Shown here: in pieces, positions 9,001 through 17,742 of the stretch
How the letters are laid out: every line of letters begins with the position of its first letter
How positions within the stretch are numbered: the stretch's first letter is position 1
Assembly: GCF_000238075.1 (NCBI RefSeq)
Contig: NZ_JH414504.1
Coordinates: 49,927-113,926 of the forward strand
Direction: 5' to 3'
Length of the DNA stretch: 64,000 bases
Source: Oribacterium asaccharolyticum ACB7
Lineage (GTDB): Bacteria > Bacillota > Clostridia > Lachnospirales > Lachnospiraceae
The notes under the pieces: model-generated
Databases searched by the model: none
What the model saw: the letters and a program-made list of their open reading frames with translations, nothing else
Told to the model about the DNA's origin: nothing
Program-made: the position numbers and the translations under genes

Positions 9001-12000
9001 TAAAGAAAAGATACAGGGCTTTTCTGCACCGCAGCAGTGGCATACCTTATCCCAAAGTCTTGATTCCTACGTGGGGGAAACGGTGCAGGTTCGTTTCAGA
9101 GTGCAGGCTGACGGAGGGCTCCGAGATGAGTATAACGTTGGTTGGTATATTGACAATGTCTATGTGGGAGAAAAAAAGAACTCCACAGAGAATAGTAATA
9201 TTGCAACAAACACTACAATAACAGAGTCGGAAAAAGACGAAATTAATGCTGCCTCAGATACGGATTCGGCCGGTTTTTCCGCTGAAAACGAAGGTCTTTT
9301 TGCTTCCGATGAGGAAAGCTCCATTGACAATGTAGAGGGGTATGCTGAAAAAGAACAGCAGGGAATTCCGCTGGAGGCAAAAATTGAGGTCCTGGAAAGC
9401 GGCAAATATACCATGGCCAGTGTTCTGGACGGAAGCTATTCGCTGGAGCATGCGGTAAACAATCCGGAAGAGCCCTTTACTGTGGAGGTTTCCGCCTATG
9501 GCTATGAGACGGAAGTGAAAAAAATAGATTTAAGCAAGAATCCGGTGCAGGAGTACAACTTCCTTTTAAAAGAAAAGAAAAGGTCCGAAATTCGCGGAAA
9601 GGTACTGGATAAGGACGGACATTCCTTGAAAGGAGTCAGCCTACAGTTATTGGAGGATTCCCGTCTTCCGCGCGCGGAAACGAATGAAGAAGGGACATTC
9701 CTCATTCAGCAGGCCTATACCGGAGCCTATACTCTGAAGGTCTATAAGAAAGGATACCTTCCGAAAGAAATAAGCATTCAGCTTGGAGAGGAGGCTTTGG
9801 AACTCCCAAGTATTGTTCTTAATGAAGAATCGAAAGATGGGAAAGAAGCGGAAACGGATTACGGTTTTCAAGTGGAAGAAAAGAACGGAGCATATGATAC
9901 AATTCATTTTCTAAACGGAATGAAGGGCAGTGCTGTACGTTTTCAGGCCCCCTTTAAGGGTGCTGTCTTAAAGTCTGCAAAGCTTTTCCTGGTCAATAAC
10001 AGCTATTACAACGGAAACCATATCGAAATCGGCGTTTTAGGATATGATACGGAAAAACGTTTACGGGAACTTGCCCCCTTTAGAGACTATGGGAATTATA
10101 GCAAGAATGCCTGGAACGAAATTGATCTCAGTGAATATCAGATTAAGCGGAATGAGCCTCTTTACATTGCAACAAGCTATAAAACCGCTTTGTCGGACAG
10201 TTTGGGACTGTATTATGATGTAAATGCCAAAGAAGAGGCAAAGAAGAGAAGCTATGTTTATGACGGCGCTTTTACCGAGACTTCCGCGTTGCAGGGAGTC
10301 GGTGCGTTTGCCATAAAAGCAACTTGGACTTATCCGGAAGGTGCAGAGAAGAATCCGGAAACGGAGGTGGATGACAGCTCAAACAATACCGGAGGAGATA
10401 TTCATCCCATCGTAGAAGAAGATTTTGACTTTGATGATGCGACACAGACCATTATAAAATACAACGGAAAGAATCCGGAGGTGCTCATTCCGAAAACCAT
10501 TCGGGGTGTTGCGGTAAAACACATCGGAGAGGGAGCCTTTAACAAAATCAATCAGGAATATGAGACAAAGATCAAATCGCTGATTGTCCCGGAGGGTGTT
10601 GAGACAATCGGAAAGGATGCATTTAAAAATAATCGTCTGGAAAAAGTCAGACTTCCGGAAAGCTTAAGTGAAATCGGAGAAGCTGCTTTTCAATTTCAAT
10701 ATAAAGACAGCGGAACGGATAAAACAGACTTTTCAATCAATATTCCAAAGGGTGTGAAAGCCATTCACAAAAATACTTTTTCTTCAGCGGGAAGTCCTCT
10801 TTTAGTGACCTCAGCGGATGGGCTGGAAAAAATTGAAAAAGATGCTTTTTCTTACAATAAAGAGGTGGAGATTCATGCAGACAAGCTGCAAGAAATAGAG
10901 GAAGGTGCCTTTGGCGTGGATAAAAGGGCGATTTTCTCTTATGCAAAAGTTTTTACCAAAGAAGACAGCGCTTTACAGTCCAAAGATGGAGAATATCTGA
11001 TTAATCCTACCTTTGTGAATCTCACTGCGATAGACGCCAAGGATTCGGAAAAAGTATTAAGGAGAAGCGTAGTGTACGGTCCGGGAAATAGTACAGGCTA
11101 CGGACGAAATCAAGAGGTAAAGGCATTTTATCGGATGGGAGAAACAGCCAGGATAGAAGCGGAAGATTTTAAAAAGGGAGGACAAGACTATACCAGCGTG
11201 GAAGAAGCGAAAGAAATGACGCTAGGCAAGCAAAACAGTCTTAGCTTCCAATACTACCTTTTGTCTATGCAGCTTCGCCTTCCGATTCTGGATTCGGATC
11301 GGAATCTTCCCGGCTTTACCCTACCCTCCGGAAAAGTAAAGTTGATTCAAGAGAAGAATGAGGGCGGTACCGTTACACAGGATGAGGTTAAGGCAAATGA
11401 GGATGGATTCTTTGCCCTGCCGCTCCCTGCCTTATCGGAAGGAGACAAAATCATTCTGTCCGTAAACGGTAAAAAGCCATCCGAATATGTAGTAGAGAAG
11501 ACCCCGAACAAAAAGTACGTCGTAGAAAAAGGAAAGCTGCTTCGTTATCTCGGAGAAGAGAAGGCATTGCAGATTCCGACCTCCTTCAGTACTGCGGGAG
11601 ATATAACGGAGATTGGCGACTTTGCCTTTTATGAGAAGAGCCTGGATACGGTGGAAATTCCGGTGAAGGTAAATACTATCGGCGCGGGTGCTTTTATGAA
11701 TAGCGGTTTGCACAGCTTTAGCTTTGCGGCGGAAAATGTTAATTTGGCTGCACTTCGCATCATTAAGGAATATGCTTTTAAAAACAACAAACTGCAGTCT
11801 ATTGAGGCTCTTCCGGAACTGACGCACGTTATTCAGAAAAAGGCCTTTGAAAACAATGCCTTGGAAAAGCTGGTGCTTAGTAAATATCTGGGGCACGTTG
11901 GGGAAGCCGCTTTTAAGAACAACAAAATCAAAACCATTTCCATTCTGGGTAACATAGAGGAACTGGGGAGAGAAGCCTTTATGAACAATGAACTTACTTC

Positions 12001-12859
12001 CGTACAATTCCTTGAGCCGCAAAATGCGAAAGAAGATATGGAAGGGGTGAGCCATCTCGAAGAAGCTGTCTTTGCCAACAATGCCATAAAGGAAGTTGAG
12101 CTGGGAAAAAGCATTAAAACAGTGGATGACACGGCATTTCTCGGAAATCGGGGCGGACTGCCGACCCTAAAAACGGATGCGGAGGGCATTACGGCAACAA
12201 AGACGTATGATGTACTGCGTTCCGACGGTACTCTCTTAAGTCTGGAGAAAAAAGAAGATTCGGAAGGCAAGAAAGAAGACTCACAGAAAGAAGAGAAGAA
12301 GGATTCCAAAGATAAGCCGTCCGGTACTGCCGGAAGACCCTCTCGAGGATCCGGTAGTGCGGGGAGATCGTCTAATGCATCCGGAAGCAGCGGAGGAAAC
12401 GGGAAGGTTCCGCAGGTATTGGGAGTGGCAAAAGACTTATCCGAAGCATCGTCTGCGGATACCTTACCGAAGAATTACCAAGGAGAAGTAAAGCTGCTCT
12501 ATGGAAAAAGAGTTCCTTCCCAAGTTGTGGATCCGATTTGGGTTATGAACTTCCGTAACCATCGTTATATGCTTGTAAACCAAGAAGGAGAATTTTATAA
12601 AAATGCTTGGGTTTTGGTTTTCCGGCACAGTGTAACGGAAAAAACGAACGGTCTGCCTTATGCATGGTATCATTTTGATGAAAACGGGATGATGCAGACC
12701 GGCTGGTTTGAAGAAGCGGGGAATCGGTATTATTTCTCCGAAGAGGAAGGGGCGGACATCGGCGTCATGCTTACGAAGAATCAGGAGATTCACGGAAAAA
12801 ACTATTCCTTTGAAGAAAGTTTTGGCTCACAAATGGGACAGCTTTTATCCGGTGGATAA
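6026..12859 (+). CDS. Giant subtilisin-like (S8) surface protease with BspA-type repeats and C-terminal wall-binding repeats
   Basis: 2277 residues, with GGGGAAGCT before the ATG. Signal peptide about 1-33; I9-like propeptide region about 50-130; S8 catalytic domain about 170-470 with triad Asp187 (IIDTG), His234 (DHGTHVAG) and Ser405 (GTSMATP). After it come two jelly-roll/MAM-like modules ending in WYLDNLHIG and WYIDNVYVG, with a fibronectin-like module between them. Next are carboxypeptidase-regulatory-like beta domains, then two blocks of BspA-type leucine-rich repeats (IGEGAFN, IGKDAFKNNRLEKV, VGEAAFKNNKIKTI). A Gly/Ser linker leads to wall-binding repeats (YAWYHFDENGMMQTGWF). It should be exported and bound to the envelope, and the triad suggests activity. 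Substrates are unknown. Such mosaics resemble mucosal colonisation factors, which is inference. Confidence 0.88.
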   Translation: MRNIFRKWISGILVMLLILGNVAYTGAFSSYAAIEESEIAKIIGEQKGPYDVMIRLDYFGADKDALSRKEKAERAQKELLAYLSEEKENGNVEKYEAFYIANGVHAVVEKAEVLYEIAKQENVIAVTPNQRIKLIRPVEEEKKSRKKREIFEPDERRIEWGVSMVHGDKVWEEYQITGKGVTVGIIDTGVNYKLPAIKKNYKGYDETSGKFDKSYYKDFVDGLPEPMADHVNDHGTHVAGTITGAEGENLNRIGVAPGAKFISARAINDQGGETSNLLAAAEWMLEQKPDVINNSWGGDSDDNRWFYDIAEAWKEAGIVGVFAAGNQSGREGVPGLGTVANPGNMLNVLTVGAVDIHKKLGTFSKKGPSAFDDTKKIIKPELVAPGVQVRSLDATGNYVSWNGTSMATPHVVGVVALLREANPNLSVEEIISLLESTAEPLSDAQYKDSPNMAYGYGLVNAYDAVSKIKGKAIGKIYGKILKEGQDHTAATGEAESEKEAYLGRDYRVSALLKDDVSIREAKAYFSFNDETEEQSIALNLQSGIQNDGIYTGEIQAELLKEGVMHLRIAATDFAGNVTEIRQEVSVHPGASLPWDFDFEKDLSGFLLKGNWALSKRESSKEPTLPDGSTQYIGIDGGSPIFTASVESSLELPPMDFSAFSKGDNLCLTADVYNSFQGICRAEIQARLASEKEWKTVYQTVLRPDITERSWERNSYSLAEYAGAGEPVLLRFYFLGRGEGAGWYLDNLHIGLGDTLPPKKVEGLKAEMEERGIRLRFTMNEETDMKEYAIEKKASGEEEFREIAILPQGFKKKFIDEKGVKTHYEMSYLDEDVLEGESYSYRIIARDLSGNESESSKTLKVKYGSLRSNVSYNFDDEDGGFQPETLQYNINDWEHGKIALPADWMEKTLLYRNVYEGLMVNQTGVWGTVLNGPMSHGFTVKQDAVLLMPSFTVEKGDYFYFDSFSVRSNIDQNISFTVEIQKEGEDSFATLFSKEKIQGFSAPQQWHTLSQSLDSYVGETVQVRFRVQADGGLRDEYNVGWYIDNVYVGEKKNSTENSNIATNTTITESEKDEINAASDTDSAGFSAENEGLFASDEESSIDNVEGYAEKEQQGIPLEAKIEVLESGKYTMASVLDGSYSLEHAVNNPEEPFTVEVSAYGYETEVKKIDLSKNPVQEYNFLLKEKKRSEIRGKVLDKDGHSLKGVSLQLLEDSRLPRAETNEEGTFLIQQAYTGAYTLKVYKKGYLPKEISIQLGEEALELPSIVLNEESKDGKEAETDYGFQVEEKNGAYDTIHFLNGMKGSAVRFQAPFKGAVLKSAKLFLVNNSYYNGNHIEIGVLGYDTEKRLRELAPFRDYGNYSKNAWNEIDLSEYQIKRNEPLYIATSYKTALSDSLGLYYDVNAKEEAKKRSYVYDGAFTETSALQGVGAFAIKATWTYPEGAEKNPETEVDDSSNNTGGDIHPIVEEDFDFDDATQTIIKYNGKNPEVLIPKTIRGVAVKHIGEGAFNKINQEYETKIKSLIVPEGVETIGKDAFKNNRLEKVRLPESLSEIGEAAFQFQYKDSGTDKTDFSINIPKGVKAIHKNTFSSAGSPLLVTSADGLEKIEKDAFSYNKEVEIHADKLQEIEEGAFGVDKRAIFSYAKVFTKEDSALQSKDGEYLINPTFVNLTAIDAKDSEKVLRRSVVYGPGNSTGYGRNQEVKAFYRMGETARIEAEDFKKGGQDYTSVEEAKEMTLGKQNSLSFQYYLLSMQLRLPILDSDRNLPGFTLPSGKVKLIQEKNEGGTVTQDEVKANEDGFFALPLPALSEGDKIILSVNGKKPSEYVVEKTPNKKYVVEKGKLLRYLGEEKALQIPTSFSTAGDITEIGDFAFYEKSLDTVEIPVKVNTIGAGAFMNSGLHSFSFAAENVNLAALRIIKEYAFKNNKLQSIEALPELTHVIQKKAFENNALEKLVLSKYLGHVGEAAFKNNKIKTISILGNIEELGREAFMNNELTSVQFLEPQNAKEDMEGVSHLEEAVFANNAIKEVELGKSIKTVDDTAFLGNRGGLPTLKTDAEGITATKTYDVLRSDGTLLSLEKKEDSEGKKEDSQKEEKKDSKDKPSGTAGRPSRGSGSAGRSSNASGSSGGNGKVPQVLGVAKDLSEASSADTLPKNYQGEVKLLYGKRVPSQVVDPIWVMNFRNHRYMLVNQEGEFYKNAWVLVFRHSVTEKTNGLPYAWYHFDENGMMQTGWFEEAGNRYYFSEEEGADIGVMLTKNQEIHGKNYSFEESFGSQMGQLLSGG

Positions 12860-12902
12860 CGGGGAAGGATGATTTTCGAAGGATTCTTTTGGAGAAAAAG
12901 AG

Positions 12903-12943
12903 AGAAGAGGCGAGGCGAAAACGGTCTTTGCCTCTTCTTTCTT
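12903..12943 (+). terminator. Terminator after the S8 protease gene
   Basis: AGAAGAGGC (12903-12911) pairs with GCCTCTTCT (12930-12938), followed by TTCTT. The T tract adjoins the -35 element of the next promoter. Confidence 0.75.
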
Positions 12944-12970
12944 GTCAGATATTTCATTCTTCAGTAGAAT
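12942..12970 (+). promoter_or_regulatory. Promoter of the PfkB-family kinase gene
   Basis: TTGTCA (12942-12947) and TAGAAT (12965-12970) have a 17-bp spacer. It is close to consensus, lies immediately after the upstream terminator and is about 40 bp before the coding start. Confidence 0.7.
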
Positions 12971-13012
12971 GAAAAGAAAAAATGCAAAAGTAGGATTATG
13001 AAAGGGAAAATC

Positions 13013-13954
13013 ATGGAAGAACGTATAGGAATCTTGGTATTTGGAGCAGTTTTTGTGGATATTAAGGGCTATCCCTTTTCTTTATACAGAGCGGATGGAA
13101 GAAATGCGGGCAAAGTCGTTAAAGTTCACGGCGGAGTCAGCCGAAATATTGTAGAGGACATTGCCAATGTGGAATTGAGACCGACCTTTATTTCTGTTGT
13201 GGATGAGGACGGGATAGGGGAGGAAGTCGTTCAGAAACTGACTCGCCACAAGGTAAATACCCGCTTCATCAAGCGGATTAGTGGAGGGCTTGGGACTTGG
13301 CTTGCTATTTTTGATACGGAAGGAGAACTGATGGGCTCCATTTCGCAACGCCCCGATCTATCCAGTCTCGAAGAGGTAATCCGAGAAGAAGGAGATTATT
13401 TATTTTCCCGCTGTGACAGTGTCATAATAGAAATTGATATGGATTCCAAGCTTCTGAAACTGATTTTTAACCTGGCTGAAAAATATCATAAAAAGGTGTA
13501 TGCGGCGGTATCCAATATGTCTATTGCACTGGAGAGAAGAGACTTGTTGAAAACAACGGCTTGTATTGTTTGCAATCAACAGGAAGCGGGAATGCTCTTT
13601 TCGGAGGAATTTGAGAATATGGGCCTCGAAGAGAAACTTTCTTCACTCTCTTCGCTGGTGGTGAAAGCACAATTTCCGCAGATGATTATGACTTTGGGTT
13701 CCGAGGGGGCAATCTATGCGGAACAAAACGGGAATGCCGGGCACTGTAAGGCCAAGAAGGTGCATGTAATCGATACTGCGGGTGCGGGAGATGCCTTTTT
13801 TGCCGGAGTGGCCATGGGATTGACTTATGGGAAGAACTTAATGGAGGCCTGTGAAATCGGAACCAAGCTTGCAGCTTCCGTCGTTGGCACTTCCGAGAAT
13901 GTGAATCCCCGTTATCTTCCGGAAGAACTCGGATTGGAAAGTCTTACGGAATAG
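13013..13954 (+). CDS. PfkB-family sugar/nucleoside kinase
   Basis: A 313-residue cytosolic kinase of the ribokinase/PfkB family. ATG 13013 is preceded by AAAGGGAAAATC; an in-frame ATG at 12998 would add five residues. The N-terminal family motif is GGVSRNIVEDIANV, and the C-terminal ATP/catalytic motif is DTAGAGDAFFAGVAMG, with Asp as the likely base. The GGVSRNI segment resembles pseudouridine kinases (PsuK), but no pseudouridine glycosidase (psuG) is nearby. The substrate therefore stays open. It is monocistronic by its own promoter. Confidence 0.75.
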   Translation: MEERIGILVFGAVFVDIKGYPFSLYRADGRNAGKVVKVHGGVSRNIVEDIANVELRPTFISVVDEDGIGEEVVQKLTRHKVNTRFIKRISGGLGTWLAIFDTEGELMGSISQRPDLSSLEEVIREEGDYLFSRCDSVIIEIDMDSKLLKLIFNLAEKYHKKVYAAVSNMSIALERRDLLKTTACIVCNQQEAGMLFSEEFENMGLEEKLSSLSSLVVKAQFPQMIMTLGSEGAIYAEQNGNAGHCKAKKVHVIDTAGAGDAFFAGVAMGLTYGKNLMEACEIGTKLAASVVGTSENVNPRYLPEELGLESLTE

Positions 13955-13990
13955 ATGGAAATGTAGAATGAGCAGTCCGAAGAGAGGGGA

Positions 13991-14018
13991 GGAAAGAGAA
14001 GGAAGGAAAGAGAAGGAA
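13991..14018. repeat. Two tandem copies of a 14-bp purine unit
   Basis: GGAAAGAGAAGGAA occurs twice in direct succession in an all-purine stretch upstream of the antiporter gene. It is probably a slippage product. Confidence 0.6.
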
Positions 14019-14064
14019 GGGATAGATTGCTGCAAAGTGTTGATAGAGTGGGAGAGGAGAAATA

Positions 14065-15666
14065 GTGAACCAGATACTTTTACTTTCGGGAGTTGTCATT
14101 ATTCTCAGCGTATTTTTACATAAGCTTTCCATGAAGATGGGTGTACCGGTTTTGCTCGCCTTTCTTTTACTGGGAATTGTGTTTGGGATAGATGGCGTTT
14201 TTAAGATTCATTTTGAAAATTTTGAACTTTCGGGTTCTGTCTGTAGCTTCGGACTGATCTTTATCATGTTTTCGGGAGGCTTCGGCACAAACTGGAAGGA
14301 AGCAAAGTTTGTGGCTGGAGAGGCTGTTCTTTTATCGAGTCTTGGCGTAGTATTTACCGCCTTATCGGTAGCCGCTTTTTGTACTCTGCTTCTTCATATG
14401 GAGTTCTCCTGGGGACTGCTTCTCGGCTCGCTCATCGCCTCAACCGATGCGGCATCCGTCTTCTCTATCCTTCGTTCCAGAAGACTGAGCTTAAAGGACA
14501 GGACGGCATCCCTGCTGGAATTTGAATCAGGGAGCAATGACCCGATGGCTTATATGATGACGCTTCTTTCCCTGGAACTTGTACAGGGAACCGTGAAAAT
14601 CTCCGAGATGCTCAGTATGCTTTTCTTGCAAATTGTCCTTGGGCTTTTGATTGGAGGAGTTATCGCTTTCTTCGCTATATATATGATGAAGAAGGTTGCG
14701 GTTTTGACGGATGGATTTGAACTGATTTTTGTACTGGGCGCAGTACTTCTTTCTTACGCGCTTTCCACTTCGCTTGGAGGAAACGGTTATCTTGCCGTCT
14801 ATCTTACCGGCATCATTTTGGGAAATCAGAAAATCAAGCAGAAGAAAGAGATGGTACAGTTTTTTGATGCTTTAACGGGAATCATGCAAATGCTGCTCTT
14901 TTTTCTTTTGGGCTTGCTTTCGACTCCTTCCCGTCTTCCGGGAGTGGCCTTCAATGCAATAGGAATTTTTCTTTTCCTAACCTTTGTCGGAAGACCGATG
15001 GTTGTCTTTACTCTGATGCATTTCTTTCCTGCCTCCGGAAATAAGAAGCTTCTTCTTTCTTTTGCGGGATTAAGGGGAGCGGCCTCCATCGTTTTTGCAA
15101 TATTGGCGGTAGAAACGGTGGGAAGAGGAGATTATATCTATCACTTGATTTTCCTCATCGTTTTACTGTCTATCTTACTGCAGGGTTCCTTTCTTCCCAA
15201 GGTTTCCGAGAAGTTAGATATGATTGATGCGGAAGGGGATGTTATGAAGACCTTCACGGATTATACGGAGGAAAAAGAAGTACAGTTTATTGAATTTCAG
15301 GTTCCGAAAGGGCATTCCTGGGCAGGGGAGAAAATAAAGGATATTCGTATGCCGCCTGAAACAATGGTGATTCTTTTGGAGAGAGACGGAAAAAAGGACA
15401 TTCCGAATGGAGATACCGAAATCCTGGTAGGAGACAGAGTGGTGATAGCTTCGGCAAAACCGGCACTCAGTTCCGACCTGGAGATTATAGAGCTTGAGGT
15501 GGATTACGGCAGTATCTATGCCGAAAAGAGAATTGCGGAGATTCCAAGAGATGATTCTGAACGCGTGATGCTGATAGAAAGGGGAGAGGAAGTCCTCATC
15601 CCCCGCGGGGATACCTTGATTCAAGTCGGAGATGTACTGGTTATGTACAGACTGAAAAAAGGATAA
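14065..15666 (+). CDS. CPA1-type K+ or Na+/H+ antiporter with C-terminal TrkA_C-like domains
   Basis: A 533-residue membrane protein starting with GTG after GGAGAGGAGAAATA. The first 380 residues form about 12 hydrophobic segments, with the conserved core ASTDAASVFSI and FESGSNDPMA, the Asn-Asp pair used in cation/proton exchange. Residues from about 400 are soluble and resemble two RCK_C/TrkA_C regulatory domains (VPKGHSWAGEKI, GDTEILVGDRVVIA). This is the layout of NhaP2/CvrA-type potassium/proton antiporters. It exchanges cytosolic cations for protons, contributing to pH and ion balance. The ion cannot be fixed from sequence. Confidence 0.82.
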   Translation: MNQILLLSGVVIILSVFLHKLSMKMGVPVLLAFLLLGIVFGIDGVFKIHFENFELSGSVCSFGLIFIMFSGGFGTNWKEAKFVAGEAVLLSSLGVVFTALSVAAFCTLLLHMEFSWGLLLGSLIASTDAASVFSILRSRRLSLKDRTASLLEFESGSNDPMAYMMTLLSLELVQGTVKISEMLSMLFLQIVLGLLIGGVIAFFAIYMMKKVAVLTDGFELIFVLGAVLLSYALSTSLGGNGYLAVYLTGIILGNQKIKQKKEMVQFFDALTGIMQMLLFFLLGLLSTPSRLPGVAFNAIGIFLFLTFVGRPMVVFTLMHFFPASGNKKLLLSFAGLRGAASIVFAILAVETVGRGDYIYHLIFLIVLLSILLQGSFLPKVSEKLDMIDAEGDVMKTFTDYTEEKEVQFIEFQVPKGHSWAGEKIKDIRMPPETMVILLERDGKKDIPNGDTEILVGDRVVIASAKPALSSDLEIIELEVDYGSIYAEKRIAEIPRDDSERVMLIERGEEVLIPRGDTLIQVGDVLVMYRLKKG

Positions 15667-15689
15667 AGCAGTGAAAAAAAGGATAAAGC
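15653..15689. repeat. Direct repeat at the end of the antiporter gene
   Basis: TGAAAAAAGGATAAAGC (15653-15669) is repeated at 15672-15689 with one extra A. The first copy contains the last codons and stop of the antiporter gene, suggesting a small duplication of the 3' end. The facing rsuA gene ends five bases later. Confidence 0.55.
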
Positions 15690-15693
15690 TGTT

Positions 15694-16413
15694 TTACTCC
15701 AAGGCTCTTTGCAAGGCTTCAATTTCCTCGGCGCTGAGCCTTCTGTAATCGCCCGGAGCAAGGTTTTCATCCAGCACTACCTTGCCCATAGAGAGACGCT
15801 TTAACTTCGTCACGACATAGTTTTCGGAAAGAGCAAGGAACATTTTTTTGATTTGATGGAACTTTCCTTCGGTGATAATGATCTCTATGGCGGTTTTTTC
15901 TTTCTCCGCGCTAAGGATTCTTACCTTAGCCGGCTCCGCAATCAAATCCTTGTCATATTGTATGCCGAAACGTAGAGGTGCTATATCTGAATCTTCCAGA
16001 AGAACGGGAATTTCGATATAGTACCTTTTTTCTATGTGGTTTTTAGGAGAAAGCAGCGTGTGGGCCAGCTGTCCGTCGTTCATGATGAGAATCAGCCCTT
16101 CACTGTCTTTATCCAGTCTTCCCACAGGAAAAAGATCTTTTCTGTGTTTTTCCGTAATCAGATCCAATACGGTTTTCTGCTTTCGATCTTCGGTGGAAGA
16201 CAGGACGCCAATCGGTTTATTCATCATATAATAGGAAAACTCTTCATAACAAACTTCTTCTTCACGATAGGAAACAGAGGCATGTAAAGGTACGGAGAAA
16301 CTGGAGTCTCGGATGATTTCACCGTTTACACGGACAAGCCCTTTGCGAATCTCTTTTTTGATATCCGAGCGGCTTGCAAGCCCCATATCGGATAAATATT
16401 TGTCTAGTCGCAT
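15694..16413 (-). CDS. rsuA: RsuA/RluB-family rRNA pseudouridine synthase
   Basis: 239 residues. An N-terminal S4 RNA-binding domain (RLDKYLSDMGLASRSDI) is followed by the RsuA-type catalytic domain with the motif PVGRLDKDSEGLILIMNDG, whose Asp is the catalytic nucleophile. The length and layout match the enzyme that isomerises a uridine in 16S rRNA (position 516 in E. coli); relatives act on 23S rRNA, so the site is inferred. The start overlaps the end of the DUF4317 gene by 10 bp, so the two are translationally coupled. Confidence 0.85.
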   Translation of the reverse strand: MRLDKYLSDMGLASRSDIKKEIRKGLVRVNGEIIRDSSFSVPLHASVSYREEEVCYEEFSYYMMNKPIGVLSSTEDRKQKTVLDLITEKHRKDLFPVGRLDKDSEGLILIMNDGQLAHTLLSPKNHIEKRYYIEIPVLLEDSDIAPLRFGIQYDKDLIAEPAKVRILSAEKEKTAIEIIITEGKFHQIKKMFLALSENYVVTKLKRLSMGKVVLDENLAPGDYRRLSAEEIEALQRALE

Positions 16414-17552
16414 ACTTCACCCTCCTCAAGCTTTCTACGAATGGGGATTCCGTTCACTTCCAGATTGTCGGAGATGGGCAGAAGCAGGTATTCTTTCCCG
16501 TCAATCATCCGGCTTTCCAAAATAGCGGAGATTTCATTTTTGATTTTAAATTGCAGATTTTCCGATTTTAACTCTAAATTCTTATCGACTAAATTTTCAG
16601 CGTAAAAGGCGGAATCGTTTTCTCCGAGACAGTTGTCATAGAGTGCGGAAAAATTGGCCAGTCCTTCTTCGCTTGCGCCGGCATTTTCCAAAAGTTGCTT
16701 TACCCGGGATTTGGAAAGGCTTTGTTCCTTTTCCTCTTCTTTGCTTTGCTCCTTTATCTCCTGTAATTCTTCTTGCAAAAGGCGAATATTTTCAAAATTA
16801 CAATCCTTTTTTAAAACCTCCTGTACCAGTGTGGAAAACTGCATTTTCTGCTCTTTTTCACCGTAAGGAAGTCCGATACCGAAGAGCTCCTCTGTGATAG
16901 AGTCCAGCCCCTCTTCCCGTTTTTTTGTTCGATATAGGAGAGAGTGGATGTCGGCTCCTCTCTCATGAAAAGCAGGATAGAGGAAGGAAATCTCCGGTTT
17001 TTGCACCACGAAATCTTCCGACCGGGCAATAAAACTGTCTTTCTCCTTATCAAAGCACAGCCCTTCTTTTAATAGATTGACCGGGCAGAGGAGAAAAAGA
17101 GTAAAACGATATACGGTATCGGAAGCATCTTCCAAACTTAAGCCGTCCGAGGTTTTTTTAGGGACGTCATAAATTCCATGCGCAAGAATCAGGAGTTTTT
17201 TACCCGGAACAGAGTAGATTTCATTTATTTTTTGAAAGAAACTTTCAGAAAGCGCTTCTTCTTTGAGCTCCGATTCATTTAAACGAAAGAGTGCATCCTG
17301 CTTTCCGCCTTCCTCCTCTTCCTTTAGAGGAAATTCCAGGGTATAAAGCTCGCGACCGAATTTTCCGGAGAGCGAACGCTTAAAGAGCTCGCAGTACTTA
17401 AATACTTCATTATCTTCCAGAGCATAAAAGGAATCGGAAAAACGGGAGAGGACTTCTCCCTCTTCATTGATAAAACAAGTTCTTATTCGGTCAATCCGGC
17501 AGTCTTCCTTTTTAAAACATTTTTTGATTTCATTGATCCCTTTTTTGTCCAT
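16404..17552 (-). CDS. DUF4317 family protein
   Basis: A 382-residue cytosolic protein that I recognise as DUF4317 from its start (MDKKGINEIKKCFKKEDCRI) and length. The family is common in Clostridia and has no established function. The C-terminal third contains a charged helical stretch (residues about 250-320) and the conserved-looking ILESRMIDGKEYLLLPIS segment. No catalytic motif or signal is seen. It is the first gene of a two-gene operon with rsuA and is divergent from the deacetylase gene. Confidence 0.75.
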   Translation of the reverse strand: MDKKGINEIKKCFKKEDCRIDRIRTCFINEEGEVLSRFSDSFYALEDNEVFKYCELFKRSLSGKFGRELYTLEFPLKEEEEGGKQDALFRLNESELKEEALSESFFQKINEIYSVPGKKLLILAHGIYDVPKKTSDGLSLEDASDTVYRFTLFLLCPVNLLKEGLCFDKEKDSFIARSEDFVVQKPEISFLYPAFHERGADIHSLLYRTKKREEGLDSITEELFGIGLPYGEKEQKMQFSTLVQEVLKKDCNFENIRLLQEELQEIKEQSKEEEKEQSLSKSRVKQLLENAGASEEGLANFSALYDNCLGENDSAFYAENLVDKNLELKSENLQFKIKNEISAILESRMIDGKEYLLLPISDNLEVNGIPIRRKLEEGEVCD

Positions 17553-17692
17553 GCTGTTCCTTCCTATCTCTTTTCTTCCTACTTATCAGTCTGTTTTTTC
17601 CTTGCATGGATAGTATTGTAATAAAAACGAAAGAGGGCTACAAGAAAATAATTTGTATATATTTTAAAACTCATTCTGAAAAGTCGGAAAAA

Positions 17693-17704
17693 ATGTGCTA
17701 TAGT
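17693..17704 (+). promoter_or_regulatory. Extended -10 promoter of the deacetylase gene
   Basis: TGTGCTATAGT contains a TG-N extension and TATAGT at 17699-17704, about 38 bp before the ATG. The -35 region (CTGAAA near 17676) is a partial match. The same TGNTATAGT motif is found before the wall-binding gene at 50171. Confidence 0.55.
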
Positions 17705-17742
17705 AGGGAAGTATCATTGCAAGAAATAGAAGGACTTTAAGC

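Noticed and set aside
11432..12055. 207-residue minus-strand frame opposite the protease
   Set aside because: It is opposite the BspA-type repeat region of the protease, has no ribosome site and no recognisable family.
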